DNA from: Marinomonas colpomeniae
Lineage (GTDB): Bacteria; Pseudomonadota; Gammaproteobacteria; Pseudomonadales; Marinomonadaceae
Direction of reading: 5' to 3'
Length of the DNA: 64,000 nt
NCBI RefSeq assembly: GCF_014803385.1
Contig: NZ_JACYFC010000002.1
Location: forward strand, 825,826 to 889,825
Shown piece after piece: positions 44,426 to 52,601 of the stretch (within the stretch, counting starts at the first letter, position 1; every line of letters begins with the position of its first letter). The position numbers and the translations under genes were made by a program. The notes under the pieces were generated by a model. The model was given only the letters and a program-made list of their open reading frames with translations, searched no databases and was not told the origin of the DNA.

Positions 44426-45655
44426 ATGGCTGAAACAATTATTAAAGTAAATCTAAAAGAATCTCCCTATACCAACGATAAAATACACAATCGCTGGCAT
44501 CCAGATATCCCTATGGTATCTATGGTAAAACCCGGTGATGACTTCATTGTGGAGTGTGTCGATTGGACGGGTGGGCAAATCGAGAACAACGATTCAGCTG
44601 ATGATGTGCGTGATGTGGATCTCACTCAGGTGCACTTTTTATCTGGTCCTGTAGGAGTTGAAGGTGCTGAACCGGGTGACTTGTTGGTTGTTGATATTTT
44701 AGACATTGGTACCTTTGAAGACAGCCAATGGGGCTTTAATGGCTTCTTCTCTAAGCAAAATGGCGGTGGTTTTTTAACTGAGCATTTCCCACAAGCGCAA
44801 AAATCGGTTTGGGATTTTAAAGGCATGTTCACCAGCTCTCGTCATATTCCTGGCGTTGAATTTGCGGGTTTGATCCATCCAGGTTTGATAGGTTGTTTAC
44901 CATCAAAAGACATGTTGGAAGAGTGGAATACTCGAGAAAAGGGGTTATACGATACAGAGCCTAATAGAACTCCTGCGTTAGCCACTTTACCTTATGCAGA
45001 GACGGCTCACATGGGGCGTATGACGGGTGAAGACAGAGACAAAGCAGCAGCAGAAGGTGCGCGTACTGTTCCGCCTCGTGAGCACGGTGGTAACTGTGAT
45101 ATCAAAGATCTATCTCGTGGGTCAAAAGTTTACTTCCCTGTTTATGTGAAAGACGCCGGTTTGAGTGTGGGTGATTTGCACTTTAGCCAAGGTGACGGTG
45201 AGATTACTTTTTGTGGTGCGATCGAAATGGCGGGCTGGATACACATGCGCGTTAATTTGATTAAAGGCGGTATGGAAAAATACGCCATTAAAAACCCTAT
45301 ATTCAAACCAAGCCCAATGGCACCAAAGTATGATGATTACCTGATTTTTGAAGGTATTTCTGTGGATGAAGGTGGTAAACAGCATTATTTAGATGTGCAT
45401 ATTGCCTATCGCCAAGCTTGTCTGAATGCCATCAATTACCTCACTAAATTTGGTTATACTGAGGCGCAAGCTTACGCCATATTAGGTTGTGCACCTGTTC
45501 AAGGTCATATTAGTGGTGTGGTAGATATTCCAAACGCCTGCGCCACACTTTGGCTACCAACGGATATCTTTGATTTTGATATGCAACCAAATGCTGATGG
45601 TCCTACTGTTCATCTGGATGGCAGTGTTGATTTGCCGATTTCGTCTGATAAGTAA
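44426..45655 (+). CDS. fmdA: Formamidase
   Basis: 409 aa from ATG 44426, preceded by AAGGAG; an in-frame ATG at 44351 would add 25 residues not seen in the family. It hydrolyses formamide to formate and ammonia in the cytoplasm. Sequence features are the FmdA/AmdA family N-terminus (NRWHPDIPMVSMVKPGDDFIVE), GFNGFFSKQNGGGFLTEHFP, the metal/active-site region EHGGNCDIKDLSRGSKVYFPVYV, FSQGDGEITFCGAIEMAGW and LGCAPVQGHISGVVDIPNAC. It directly follows the amide importer, so imported amide would give nitrogen as ammonia. Confidence 0.95.
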   Translation: MAETIIKVNLKESPYTNDKIHNRWHPDIPMVSMVKPGDDFIVECVDWTGGQIENNDSADDVRDVDLTQVHFLSGPVGVEGAEPGDLLVVDILDIGTFEDSQWGFNGFFSKQNGGGFLTEHFPQAQKSVWDFKGMFTSSRHIPGVEFAGLIHPGLIGCLPSKDMLEEWNTREKGLYDTEPNRTPALATLPYAETAHMGRMTGEDRDKAAAEGARTVPPREHGGNCDIKDLSRGSKVYFPVYVKDAGLSVGDLHFSQGDGEITFCGAIEMAGWIHMRVNLIKGGMEKYAIKNPIFKPSPMAPKYDDYLIFEGISVDEGGKQHYLDVHIAYRQACLNAINYLTKFGYTEAQAYAILGCAPVQGHISGVVDIPNACATLWLPTDIFDFDMQPNADGPTVHLDGSVDLPISSDK

Positions 45656-45667
45656 GGGAGTGTCATC

Positions 45668-46060
45668 ATGCCAATTTACGATTTTAAATGCACAGAGCAT
45701 GGTTTATTTCACGAGTTAGTGGCGATGGAAAAAGCGGGTTCAGCTTCTCCTTGTCCACAGTGTGGGACTCAATGTATGCCTGTGATTTTAGTTGCGCCAA
45801 CCGTATTGGCTATGTCTCCTGAATCACGAAAAGCCCACAAAACTAATGAAGAGGCTAGGCACAGTCCTATTATTTCTTCGGTGGATTCTCGTGCTGAAGC
45901 GGATGATAGAAAACAATTTGCGTTGAAGCAGGGCAAGCAACAAGGTTGTGGGTGTTCAGAACATAGACCAGAGCAAAGTGCCTTAAAGCAACAGGTGGTT
46001 TTTTTACCTGATGGCAGTAAGGTGTTTCCGTCTCAACGTCCCTGGATGATCAGCCATTAA
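45668..46060 (+). CDS. fmdB: FmdB-family zinc-ribbon protein
   Basis: 130 aa. The N-terminal zinc ribbon is MPIYDFKCTEHGLFHELVAM followed by CPQCGTQC (Cys8 paired with the CxxC-xx-C region). The rest is polar and low in conserved structure, ending in SKVFPSQRPWMISH. In Methylophilus methylotrophus FmdB is proposed as a regulator of the formamidase operon; its biochemical role is unclear. The gene starts 12 bases after fmdA and ends the operon. Confidence 0.9.
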   Translation: MPIYDFKCTEHGLFHELVAMEKAGSASPCPQCGTQCMPVILVAPTVLAMSPESRKAHKTNEEARHSPIISSVDSRAEADDRKQFALKQGKQQGCGCSEHRPEQSALKQQVVFLPDGSKVFPSQRPWMISH

Positions 46061-46114
46061 TGAATGTTGTCATAGAGTAGAGTGTTGAACAAAGTGCTAA
46101 ATGTTTGATACAAG

Positions 46115-46160
46115 AAAAGCCCAACAAACCCTTTTTGATAAAAGAGTCGTTGGGCTTTTT
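46115..46160. terminator. Bidirectional terminator between fmdB and the mannitol dehydrogenase gene
   Basis: AAAAGCCCAAC (46115-46125) and GTTGGGCTTTTT (46149-46160) form an 11-bp stem flanked by A and T runs, in the gap between two convergent operons. Confidence 0.9.
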
Positions 46161-46193
46161 AATAACCTAAATCAAGATAATTGACCTCTAGGT

Positions 46194-47684
46194 TTATTCC
46201 TCGATCAATACTTGCATTTGGTGAGCAATGTCTGGGTTCGTATATAAGGCATCAAGCTGACGGCTGTATTCATTGGCAAATGTTTCGGAGTTAATCAGTT
46301 TACCAAAAATATCTTCTAGTTTAAGAAAAGATAATTTGTCGTTTGCTGTGCCTGTTGCTGCGTCGTGTAATTCCGCTTTCATTGCATCGACGATGTCCAG
46401 TGCGACGCCATTTTTGTCTGTGCCTTTATCTGAGTAATAACCCCAAGCAGCGATAACCAAAGCAGCGTATTTTACGCTACCGCCTTTTTTAAGGTTTTCT
46501 GTGATGGTTGGAATTAAGAAGGTCGGTAATTTTGCTGAGCTTTCCAAACAAATGCGTGCCAGATTATCTTTCACATTTGGATTACCAAAGCGTTTTATAA
46601 GAGTGCTTTTGTAGCCATCTAAATCTATGCCTTCTACAGGTGCCAAAACTGGTGTGGCTTCTATGTCCATAAAGCGGCGTAGGTAAGTGGCAAACAATGG
46701 ATCAGCGATACAGCCATCTATGGTTTGGTGACCATGAATAGAGCCTAATAAACCTAATACGGAATGCCCTGCGTTTAGAAGGCGGATTTTCATGGTTTCA
46801 TAAGGTGTCACATCAGACACAAATTGAGAGCCAACTTTTTCCCATTCTGGTCGACCATTCGAAAAGGTGTCTTCAATGACCCATTGATGAAAGGGTTCAC
46901 AAACTACAGGCCAAGCATCATCAACACCTGTTTCTCGAAGTGTTGTTATATCTGCAGGCGTTGTGACTGGCGTAATGCGGTCTACCATGGCATTTGGAAA
47001 GCGAACTTCCTGCTCGATCCATTTTGCCAATTCTGAGTCCTGTTTATGAGCAAAGGCCAACAACATTTTTCGGGTCATATCACCGTTATGTTGAATGTTG
47101 TCGCAAGACTGAACTGTGAATGCAGGTAAACCCTCATCACGGCGTTTTCTCAGTGCGGCAGTGAGATAACCAAACACCATTTTTGGTGACGTAGGATTGG
47201 CTAAATCATGTTGAACATCGGGGTGATCGAAGTCGAATTCATTGGTTACTGGGTTTAAATGATAACCCCCTTCGGTGATGGTTAATGAAACAATTTTTGT
47301 TTGCTTGTTCGCCATCTTATTGATGACAGCAGAGGAGTCATCGCATGCCAGTATGAAATCAATGATAGAGCCAATAACTCGGTTTTCTATTTGTCCGTCT
47401 GGATGTTTGATGATCAATGTATAGAGGTAATCTTGCTGTTTTAACACATCACCGATTTTACGATCAGCTTCTCGTAAGCCAATTCCACAAATACCCCATT
47501 CACTTGAGTTAGATGTCGCCAAAAGCTCATCCGTATAATACGCCTCATGAGAGCGGTGAAATCCACCTACGCCAATGTGTACTATTCCAGCTTTGAGTTT
47601 GCTTCGGTCGTATGTTGGACGAACGAAAGACTCAGGTAAGTGCGATAGGTTACTTTGATTCAATGCTATGAATTCTGTCATCAT
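46194..47684 (-). CDS. Mannitol 2-dehydrogenase-family polyol dehydrogenase
   Basis: 496 aa long-chain polyol dehydrogenase. The N-terminal half binds NAD (AGIVHIGVGGFHRSHEAYYTDE), then VSLTITEGGYHLNP, FPNAMVDRITPVT and the catalytic motif YETMKIRLLNAGHSVLGLLG with the K-x4-N-x2-H triad of Pseudomonas fluorescens mannitol 2-dehydrogenase conserved. It is close to that enzyme over most of its length and would interconvert mannitol/fructose or arabinitol/xylulose-type pairs; fructuronate reductase is the main alternative. It lies 17 bases downstream of an NCS1 permease, an unusual partner for a polyol enzyme. Confidence 0.82.
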   Translation of the reverse strand: MMTEFIALNQSNLSHLPESFVRPTYDRSKLKAGIVHIGVGGFHRSHEAYYTDELLATSNSSEWGICGIGLREADRKIGDVLKQQDYLYTLIIKHPDGQIENRVIGSIIDFILACDDSSAVINKMANKQTKIVSLTITEGGYHLNPVTNEFDFDHPDVQHDLANPTSPKMVFGYLTAALRKRRDEGLPAFTVQSCDNIQHNGDMTRKMLLAFAHKQDSELAKWIEQEVRFPNAMVDRITPVTTPADITTLRETGVDDAWPVVCEPFHQWVIEDTFSNGRPEWEKVGSQFVSDVTPYETMKIRLLNAGHSVLGLLGSIHGHQTIDGCIADPLFATYLRRFMDIEATPVLAPVEGIDLDGYKSTLIKRFGNPNVKDNLARICLESSAKLPTFLIPTITENLKKGGSVKYAALVIAAWGYYSDKGTDKNGVALDIVDAMKAELHDAATGTANDKLSFLKLEDIFGKLINSETFANEYSRQLDALYTNPDIAHQMQVLIEE

Positions 47685-47701
47685 GATTCTCGAATAATTA
47701 A

Positions 47702-49405
47702 TTACGCTTGTAGCGCTTTTTTCCGACGCAATACCCAGTAAGCGGCGACAAAATAGACGACGGTACAGATAAAGCCGTAAAAATAAAAAGTGTCACGGTT
47801 CTCTAAATAAGCTGCCATGTCTGAGCTGTTAAACATGGTGATTGAGGCCAGTGCCAAAGTGACGCCTAAGCTAACCCAAACAAGGATTTTCAATGCGGTG
47901 GAAAGCAAGGATTCGTCTTCTACTATTGGCTTTGCTTCTTCTGCTTGCTGTTTGTGGAAAGTCTCGACCAGTTTGTTGTGTTCTGCCATTTCTGCTTTTT
48001 CTTCAGGGTATTTTTTATCGGCGCCGTAGCGTTTCGCAAGCAGTGTGTAAACGACAATGGTGACAACCCAAGTAGGTAAAAAGAGGTAATAAAATGAAAT
48101 GACATCAAGTGCGTTCAAACCAAAACCAAATATCAGGCCAACCGCCCATGACGCAACGGCTGGCGTGCTGTGCGTTAATTTTTGGTAACTTACCCAGTAG
48201 CGACTAAAACCGATTCTTGGGAAGATGACGTGTTCAGCAAAGACAATGGCACCAACAGGAACAACCAACAAACCAGCGTAGGTTAACAAAGGCAAAATCT
48301 TGCTGAAAACGAATGGAAAACACGCCACGATAACGGTAACGACACCAACCGCTAAGGTCGTTTGTCTTCTTGAGTAATGGTGAAAAATACCTTGTGCGGC
48401 TAAGCCAGCTCGATAAAGATTCGCGTTTGCTGTTGTCCAGCCTGCAATGATGACAATCACAAAACCTGAAAGACCAAGTGCTTGGAAAGCCACATCACCT
48501 GGATCAAGCTCGATGATGGATTTCTTAACCAAAACAGCCGTTCCTGCGCCCATAATACCGGCAGAAATCCAAGCAATGAAGTGACCGAAAAGCATACCTG
48601 AGCTGGTTGAAAGACCGTAAATTGGCTTCTTCGCGTAACGTAGTAATGCCATATCGATTAGGCCAAAGTGCGTAATGGTGTTTGCAGCCCATGCAAAACC
48701 AATGACTTCAAGAAGGCCAATACCGGGTTCGCCTTGAGCGTTGATGCCAGTCCAAATGGACTCATCACCAATGGTTATAAAGTCCTTAAAACTATGCAGT
48801 GATGTGGTACCCAAAACAGAATCAGCAAGGGCTGGCATCATCACAAGTGCGCCAGAAGCAAACATTACAAACAACCACGGTCCGCAAATACCAGAAAATT
48901 CAGATACCGCTTTAAAGCCATACATAGCAACAAATACGACAACTATACCGACCGCCAATACAATCAAGACAAACAAGGCGTTTGTTGGGTACCAGTCTAG
49001 CTGAGCAGGGATGTTGAATGCATACCGAACAGCGGTACTAGAAACGGTAATCATCGCCGCGGATATGACTGTAAATATCACCACGTTGGCCCAGTTGTAG
49101 AGCTTGGTCATGGACTTGCCAGCAATTTTATCCAAATAAGTATAAAGGCTGAGACGTGTTTGTGTGGCAATTGGTGCGGTGATCAGCGTCCAACTTAAAA
49201 TGGCGAGAATATTACCGATCAAAAGGCCGAGTAATATGTCCATGGTCTTGGCACCTAACGCAACAAAGGTGGCGCCGATAACAAATTCCGTCGCAGCAAC
49301 ATGTTCACCAGCGTACAAACCTAAAAAATGCTTCCATCCATGGCGCTTATGTTTTGCGATTGGCAGCTGTTCTTCGCTGACATTATCTAGTTGTTTGAAG
49401 TTCAT
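47702..49405 (-). CDS. NCS1-family nucleobase/cation symporter-like permease
   Basis: 567 aa from ATG 49405; an open frame runs up to 49462 without a better start. It has about 12 hydrophobic segments and a polar C-terminal stretch (EEKAEMAEHNKLVETFHKQQ) before a final pair of helices. Typical elements are LGLYAGEHVAATEFVIGATFVALGAK and WTTANANLYRAGLAAQGIF. NCS1 proteins import nucleobases, hydantoins, allantoin or thiamine precursors. The substrate is not visible; the downstream polyol dehydrogenase does not fit a nucleobase pathway. Confidence 0.82.
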   Translation of the reverse strand: MNFKQLDNVSEEQLPIAKHKRHGWKHFLGLYAGEHVAATEFVIGATFVALGAKTMDILLGLLIGNILAILSWTLITAPIATQTRLSLYTYLDKIAGKSMTKLYNWANVVIFTVISAAMITVSSTAVRYAFNIPAQLDWYPTNALFVLIVLAVGIVVVFVAMYGFKAVSEFSGICGPWLFVMFASGALVMMPALADSVLGTTSLHSFKDFITIGDESIWTGINAQGEPGIGLLEVIGFAWAANTITHFGLIDMALLRYAKKPIYGLSTSSGMLFGHFIAWISAGIMGAGTAVLVKKSIIELDPGDVAFQALGLSGFVIVIIAGWTTANANLYRAGLAAQGIFHHYSRRQTTLAVGVVTVIVACFPFVFSKILPLLTYAGLLVVPVGAIVFAEHVIFPRIGFSRYWVSYQKLTHSTPAVASWAVGLIFGFGLNALDVISFYYLFLPTWVVTIVVYTLLAKRYGADKKYPEEKAEMAEHNKLVETFHKQQAEEAKPIVEDESLLSTALKILVWVSLGVTLALASITMFNSSDMAAYLENRDTFYFYGFICTVVYFVAAYWVLRRKKALQA

Positions 49406-49494
49406 CTTATTATCTCGTTGTTTCTTACCATTGGTTAATTGGTAGGGATAAATCCCTGGCAACTTCGAAAAGAGCCTCTAACGTGCGCACTTAA

Positions 49495-49524
49495 CTTGTT
49501 GAACCTAAATTCAGGAACAACAAG
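49495..49524 (-). promoter_or_regulatory. Interrupted inverted repeat at the end of the small ORF
   Basis: CTTGTTG-AA-CCT, loop AAATTC, AGG-AA-CAACAAG: ten paired bases interrupted by a symmetrical AA/AA bulge, overlapping the TGA stop of the small ORF and lying ahead of the NCS1 permease. It may be an attenuator-like element; there is no T-run of terminator quality. Confidence 0.4.
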
Positions 49525-49759
49525 GTGAGTGCATTTCAACTTTTAGACGTAACGTTTTGGTTATTTCGTTTAAGCGATGTAGAACAAGGCTCTTTCGCGT
49601 TATGACATTTAGGGAAGTGGATAGGATTTTGAGCATGACAGAGACGACAAGAAAGAGCGCAACACATAGAGTGATAAGCCAAACAGAAAAACCGAACAAC
49701 GCATTGTTGAACAGCATATGACTGAACATAGAAAGCTCAGTAAAAGTTGTCGTTTTCAT
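49511..49759 (-). CDS. Small single-span membrane protein, or leader ORF, upstream of the NCS1 permease
   Basis: 82 aa starting at an ATG. One long hydrophobic segment (about residues 18-45, ALFGFSVWLITLCVALFLVV) is followed by a basic tail (VITRKSLVLHRLNEITKTLRLK). I do not recognise the family. The ribosome site is only moderate (AGAGAA upstream). The 3' end overlaps an inverted repeat at 49495-49524, 90 bases before the permease start, so it could be an accessory subunit or a leader involved in translation-coupled control. It could also be non-coding. Confidence 0.4.
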   Translation of the reverse strand: MKTTTFTELSMFSHMLFNNALFGFSVWLITLCVALFLVVSVMLKILSTSLNVITRKSLVLHRLNEITKTLRLKVEMHSPCCS

Positions 49760-50146
49760 TATGAAATCAGTTCTCTAAAAATGAATAAGAACGCATATAA
49801 ACGAGTAACAAAACCATCTGAAAAGTGATCAGATGACTGCTTGAATAACGCTTCCAAAGGTAAGATTAATTGACAGTGGGAAGCGCTTGCAGACGTTTGT
49901 TTTTTTGTTCGCTATAAATAGCCAGAATCAAATAGCGGCGAACTATATCAGCACTTATTTTTAAGGGAAATGGTGGTTTGTGGAAAAGCTTGTCAGTAAA
50001 AGTGCAAGGAATATGAACTTATTTTTTTGTGATATTGATTGGATGAAAGCTGATATTTATTTGCTTATCGACGAATGAAGGGTAACTATGAAGACAACTA
50101 GAAAGAGATTAAACTTTCGTAAAACATAGAGTATTAAGGAAACGAT
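49760..50146. promoter_or_regulatory. Divergent region with LacI-type palindrome (49879-49890)
   Basis: A 387-base gene-free gap between the permease operon and the GST gene. GGAAGCGCTTGC at 49879-49890 has a perfect 8-bp core AAGCGCTT and CG centre, a common LacI-family operator form. A TTGACA hexamer (49870-49875) touches it. It points to sugar/polyol control of the permease-dehydrogenase operon by a LacI-type protein, either the one in this window or one encoded elsewhere. Confidence 0.5.
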
Positions 50147-50812
50147 ATGATTACGCTTCATCATTTAGAAAACTCACGTTCTCAGCGTATTTTGTGGTTG
50201 TTAGAAGAGCTTGGTCTAGACTACAAAATAGTAGAATACAAACGCGATCCAGAAACAGCATCTGGACCGGAATCACTAAAAGCGATACATCCTTTAGGCA
50301 AAGCCCCGGTCATTACCGATGGTGAACTGACTGTGGCAGAATCCGGTGCGATTATCGAATACCTATTAGATCGATACGATACGGAAAAGCGTTTAAGACC
50401 AACAGAAGGTCAGGCCTTATTAGATTTCCGCTATTGGTTGCATTTCGCCGAAGGGTCTTTAATGCCGCTTCTTGTTATGAAGCTGGTTATGATGAAAGTC
50501 CCAACCAATCCGATGCCGTTCTTTATTAAGCCGATTGCTAAAATGATAACGGATAAAGTCCAAGAGAAATTTATCATGCCGCGAATCGGGCCTCAGATGA
50601 GCTTTATTGAAGAAACCTTAGGAAAGCATACTTGGTTTGTTGGTGATGAATTAAGCGCAGCAGACATTCAAATGAGCTTCCCCTTACAAGCTTCGAGCAC
50701 TCGAATGGACCTAGCAGATTTCCCTAACATTAGTCGCTTTTTGAAACAGGTTGAGGCCGTGCCATCGTATCAAAAGGCGTTGAGCAAAGGCGGTGTGTTT
50801 ACAACTTTGTAG
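50147..50812 (+). CDS. Glutathione S-transferase
   Basis: 221 aa. The N-terminal thioredoxin-like domain opens ITLHHLENSRSQRILWLLEEL (Ser9/Arg region for glutathione activation), continues with HPLGKAPVITDG (cis-Pro loop) and LTVAESGAIIEYLLDRYD (the glutathione-binding ES pair). The C-terminal all-helical domain contains WFVGDELSAADIQMSFPLQA with the capping motif. It is a typical bacterial GST of beta/other class; the substrate is unknown. It stands alone between the NCS1 operon and the iron-regulated set. Confidence 0.92.
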   Translation: MITLHHLENSRSQRILWLLEELGLDYKIVEYKRDPETASGPESLKAIHPLGKAPVITDGELTVAESGAIIEYLLDRYDTEKRLRPTEGQALLDFRYWLHFAEGSLMPLLVMKLVMMKVPTNPMPFFIKPIAKMITDKVQEKFIMPRIGPQMSFIEETLGKHTWFVGDELSAADIQMSFPLQASSTRMDLADFPNISRFLKQVEAVPSYQKALSKGGVFTTL

Positions 50813-50909
50813 CCTTCTATCTCATAATGGGCTCTATTTTCCGGTTAAAGAAGCTTATGTATTTAAGCATTAAATTGTTTAGTGGCTGTTTTTTTTATGA
50901 CCACTAGTT

Positions 50910-50928
50910 GATATTGATTCTCATTTAA
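50910..50928. promoter_or_regulatory. Fur box upstream of the ECF sigma gene
   Basis: GATATTGATTCTCATTTAA matches the 19-base Fur consensus at 13 positions, including GATAxTGAT and TCATT. It lies 53-71 bases before the sigma-factor start. It indicates repression by iron-loaded Fur and therefore expression of the downstream set in iron starvation. Confidence 0.7.
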
Positions 50929-50980
50929 TGTATTTTTTGCACATATAAAAATATCTATTTGAATGAGGTTTAGCTGAGCA

Positions 50981-51493
50981 ATGAGTCTTGAGCGTCAAAC
51001 GCCCCAAAATGTTGGAAAGCTGTATGTGGAACACAGCCAATGGTTAACAGGATGGATCCGTAGTCGCTTAGGTTGTCATGAGCTAGCTTCCGATGTCGCT
51101 CAAGACACATTTGTACGTTTACTTAAAAAGCCAAAGTATTTTACAAATATGGGAGAAGCTAGAGCTTTTTTAAGCACGGTTGCTAAAGGGTTGTGTGTTG
51201 ATCATTGGCGCCGTAAGCAAATAGAGCAAGCTTGGTTAGAGTCTTTAATGCACAGCGAAGAGCAATACGCACCTTCTGCAGAGCATTCGAGCATCATGAT
51301 AGAGCTACTTTGTGAGCTTGATGCGATGATTGCTTCCTTACCTAAAAAAGTCGCTAATACACTAATTTTGTCACAATTACATGGTTTAACGTATCGTGAA
51401 ATTGCGGAAAGGCTGTCTGTATCAGAGCGTATGATAAAGCGATATATGGCTCAAGCTATGCTGCGATGTGCCTTATTCAAATCTAACCTATAG
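50981..51493 (+). CDS. FecI-type ECF RNA polymerase sigma factor
   Basis: 170 aa. Region 2 includes CHELASDVAQDTFVRLLKKP and ARAFLSTVAKGLCVDHWRRK (the -10 recognition helix with DHWRR), and region 4 has LPKKVANTLILSQLHGLTYREIAERLSVSERMIKRYMAQA. This is the iron-starvation FecI/PvdS-like group. It is followed 16 bases later by a FecR-like gene and then a TonB receptor with an STN domain, the complete cell-surface signalling trio. The Fur box upstream sets iron control. Confidence 0.94.
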   Translation: MSLERQTPQNVGKLYVEHSQWLTGWIRSRLGCHELASDVAQDTFVRLLKKPKYFTNMGEARAFLSTVAKGLCVDHWRRKQIEQAWLESLMHSEEQYAPSAEHSSIMIELLCELDAMIASLPKKVANTLILSQLHGLTYREIAERLSVSERMIKRYMAQAMLRCALFKSNL

Positions 51494-51509
51494 TGTAGAT
51501 ATTTTCTCA

Positions 51510-52502
51510 ATGAACCCGCTCAAATCTCCTAGTTTTGAATCTTTAGAAGCCGCATCTGATTGGTTTGTAGTGCTATCTGATAAGCCTGTTTCTGAAACGG
51601 ATTATCTTGCTTGGCAAAATTGGTTAGTAAAAGATGATGAGCACCGCAAGGCTTGGCAGCAAGTGGAAGCGGTAGGCGATATGTTTTCTTCTTTCCAAAA
51701 TGTAGAGAGTAATCAATCTGCTCGTTATGTATTGGAAAATCAGTATTCGCGAAACCTCAATAGACGCCAATTAATGAAAGGTGTTATGGGATTCACAGGT
51801 ATTGCTGCACTAGGTTGGCTTAGCTGGGAACACATAAAACTACCAATACTTGCCTCTTCTTGGACTGCAGATTTCCATACACAAGTTGGGCAAATTTCGT
51901 CTTATGACTTGGAAGATGGTAGCAAGGCTTGGTTGAATACTAGCAGTGCAATTAATCATCATTATGATACTCAATTTCGGAATGTGTCTTTGGTGATAGG
52001 CGAAATACTTGTTCAGACTCTATCAACTCAGGATTATCGACCGTTTACTGTTTCTTGTGGTCATGCAGTAATAAGCGCGGGTAAAGACGCGGCGCGGTTT
52101 TGTGTGCGACATTTGTCTAATCAACAAGCGGTATTGGCTGTTTATGATGGTGCGGTTTCTTTAGCGCCTTTAAACTCTGATTCGATACAAGTTATTCAAG
52201 CAGGCCAAGAGGCTATATTTACATCTCATAGGATCAAAGCTTTGCAACCAGTTGAAGCAATGTATGAATCTTGGGTAAATGGTTTGTTAATTGTCGATGG
52301 AATATCTTTGGCTGATTTCTTAGCTGAGATAAGTCGATATCATTATGGTTATATTAATCTTGATCCAAGTGTTGAAGGGTTGCGTGTTACAGGAACTTAC
52401 CCTGTTAATGATATCGATTTGGTTTTTACCATGTTAGAGAATTCGTTTCCTATTCGCGTGAAACATTCTTTGCCATGGTGGGCGACTGTAGCTTCAGTGT
52501 AG
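51510..52502 (+). CDS. FecR-type anti-sigma/sigma regulator
   Basis: 330 aa from ATG 51510; a GTG at 51468 overlaps the sigma gene and is less likely, although neither start has a strong ribosome site. The N-terminal cytoplasmic DUF4880 region is AASDWFVVLSDKPVSETDYLAWQNW, a single membrane segment (residues about 90-110, GFTGIAALGWLSW) follows, and the periplasmic FecR domain and the C-terminal DUF4974 (FLAEISRYHYGYINLDPSVEG; VTGTYPVNDIDLVFTMLENSF) come after. It relays the receptor signal to the ECF factor. Confidence 0.92.
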   Translation: MNPLKSPSFESLEAASDWFVVLSDKPVSETDYLAWQNWLVKDDEHRKAWQQVEAVGDMFSSFQNVESNQSARYVLENQYSRNLNRRQLMKGVMGFTGIAALGWLSWEHIKLPILASSWTADFHTQVGQISSYDLEDGSKAWLNTSSAINHHYDTQFRNVSLVIGEILVQTLSTQDYRPFTVSCGHAVISAGKDAARFCVRHLSNQQAVLAVYDGAVSLAPLNSDSIQVIQAGQEAIFTSHRIKALQPVEAMYESWVNGLLIVDGISLADFLAEISRYHYGYINLDPSVEGLRVTGTYPVNDIDLVFTMLENSFPIRVKHSLPWWATVASV

Positions 52503-52601
52503 CTCTTTAGTATTTTTTTAAAATATTTTTTTGTGTCCCCTTTTTCTTCTTTCACTCGGTATAGAAGTAAGACTCATTCTTATTATCGTTTGGATATATC
52601 T

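Noticed and set aside
52560..52590. Second Fur-like sequence just before the TonB receptor
   Set aside because: The match on the minus strand is limited to GATAAT-like hexamers and is much weaker than the site at 50910.
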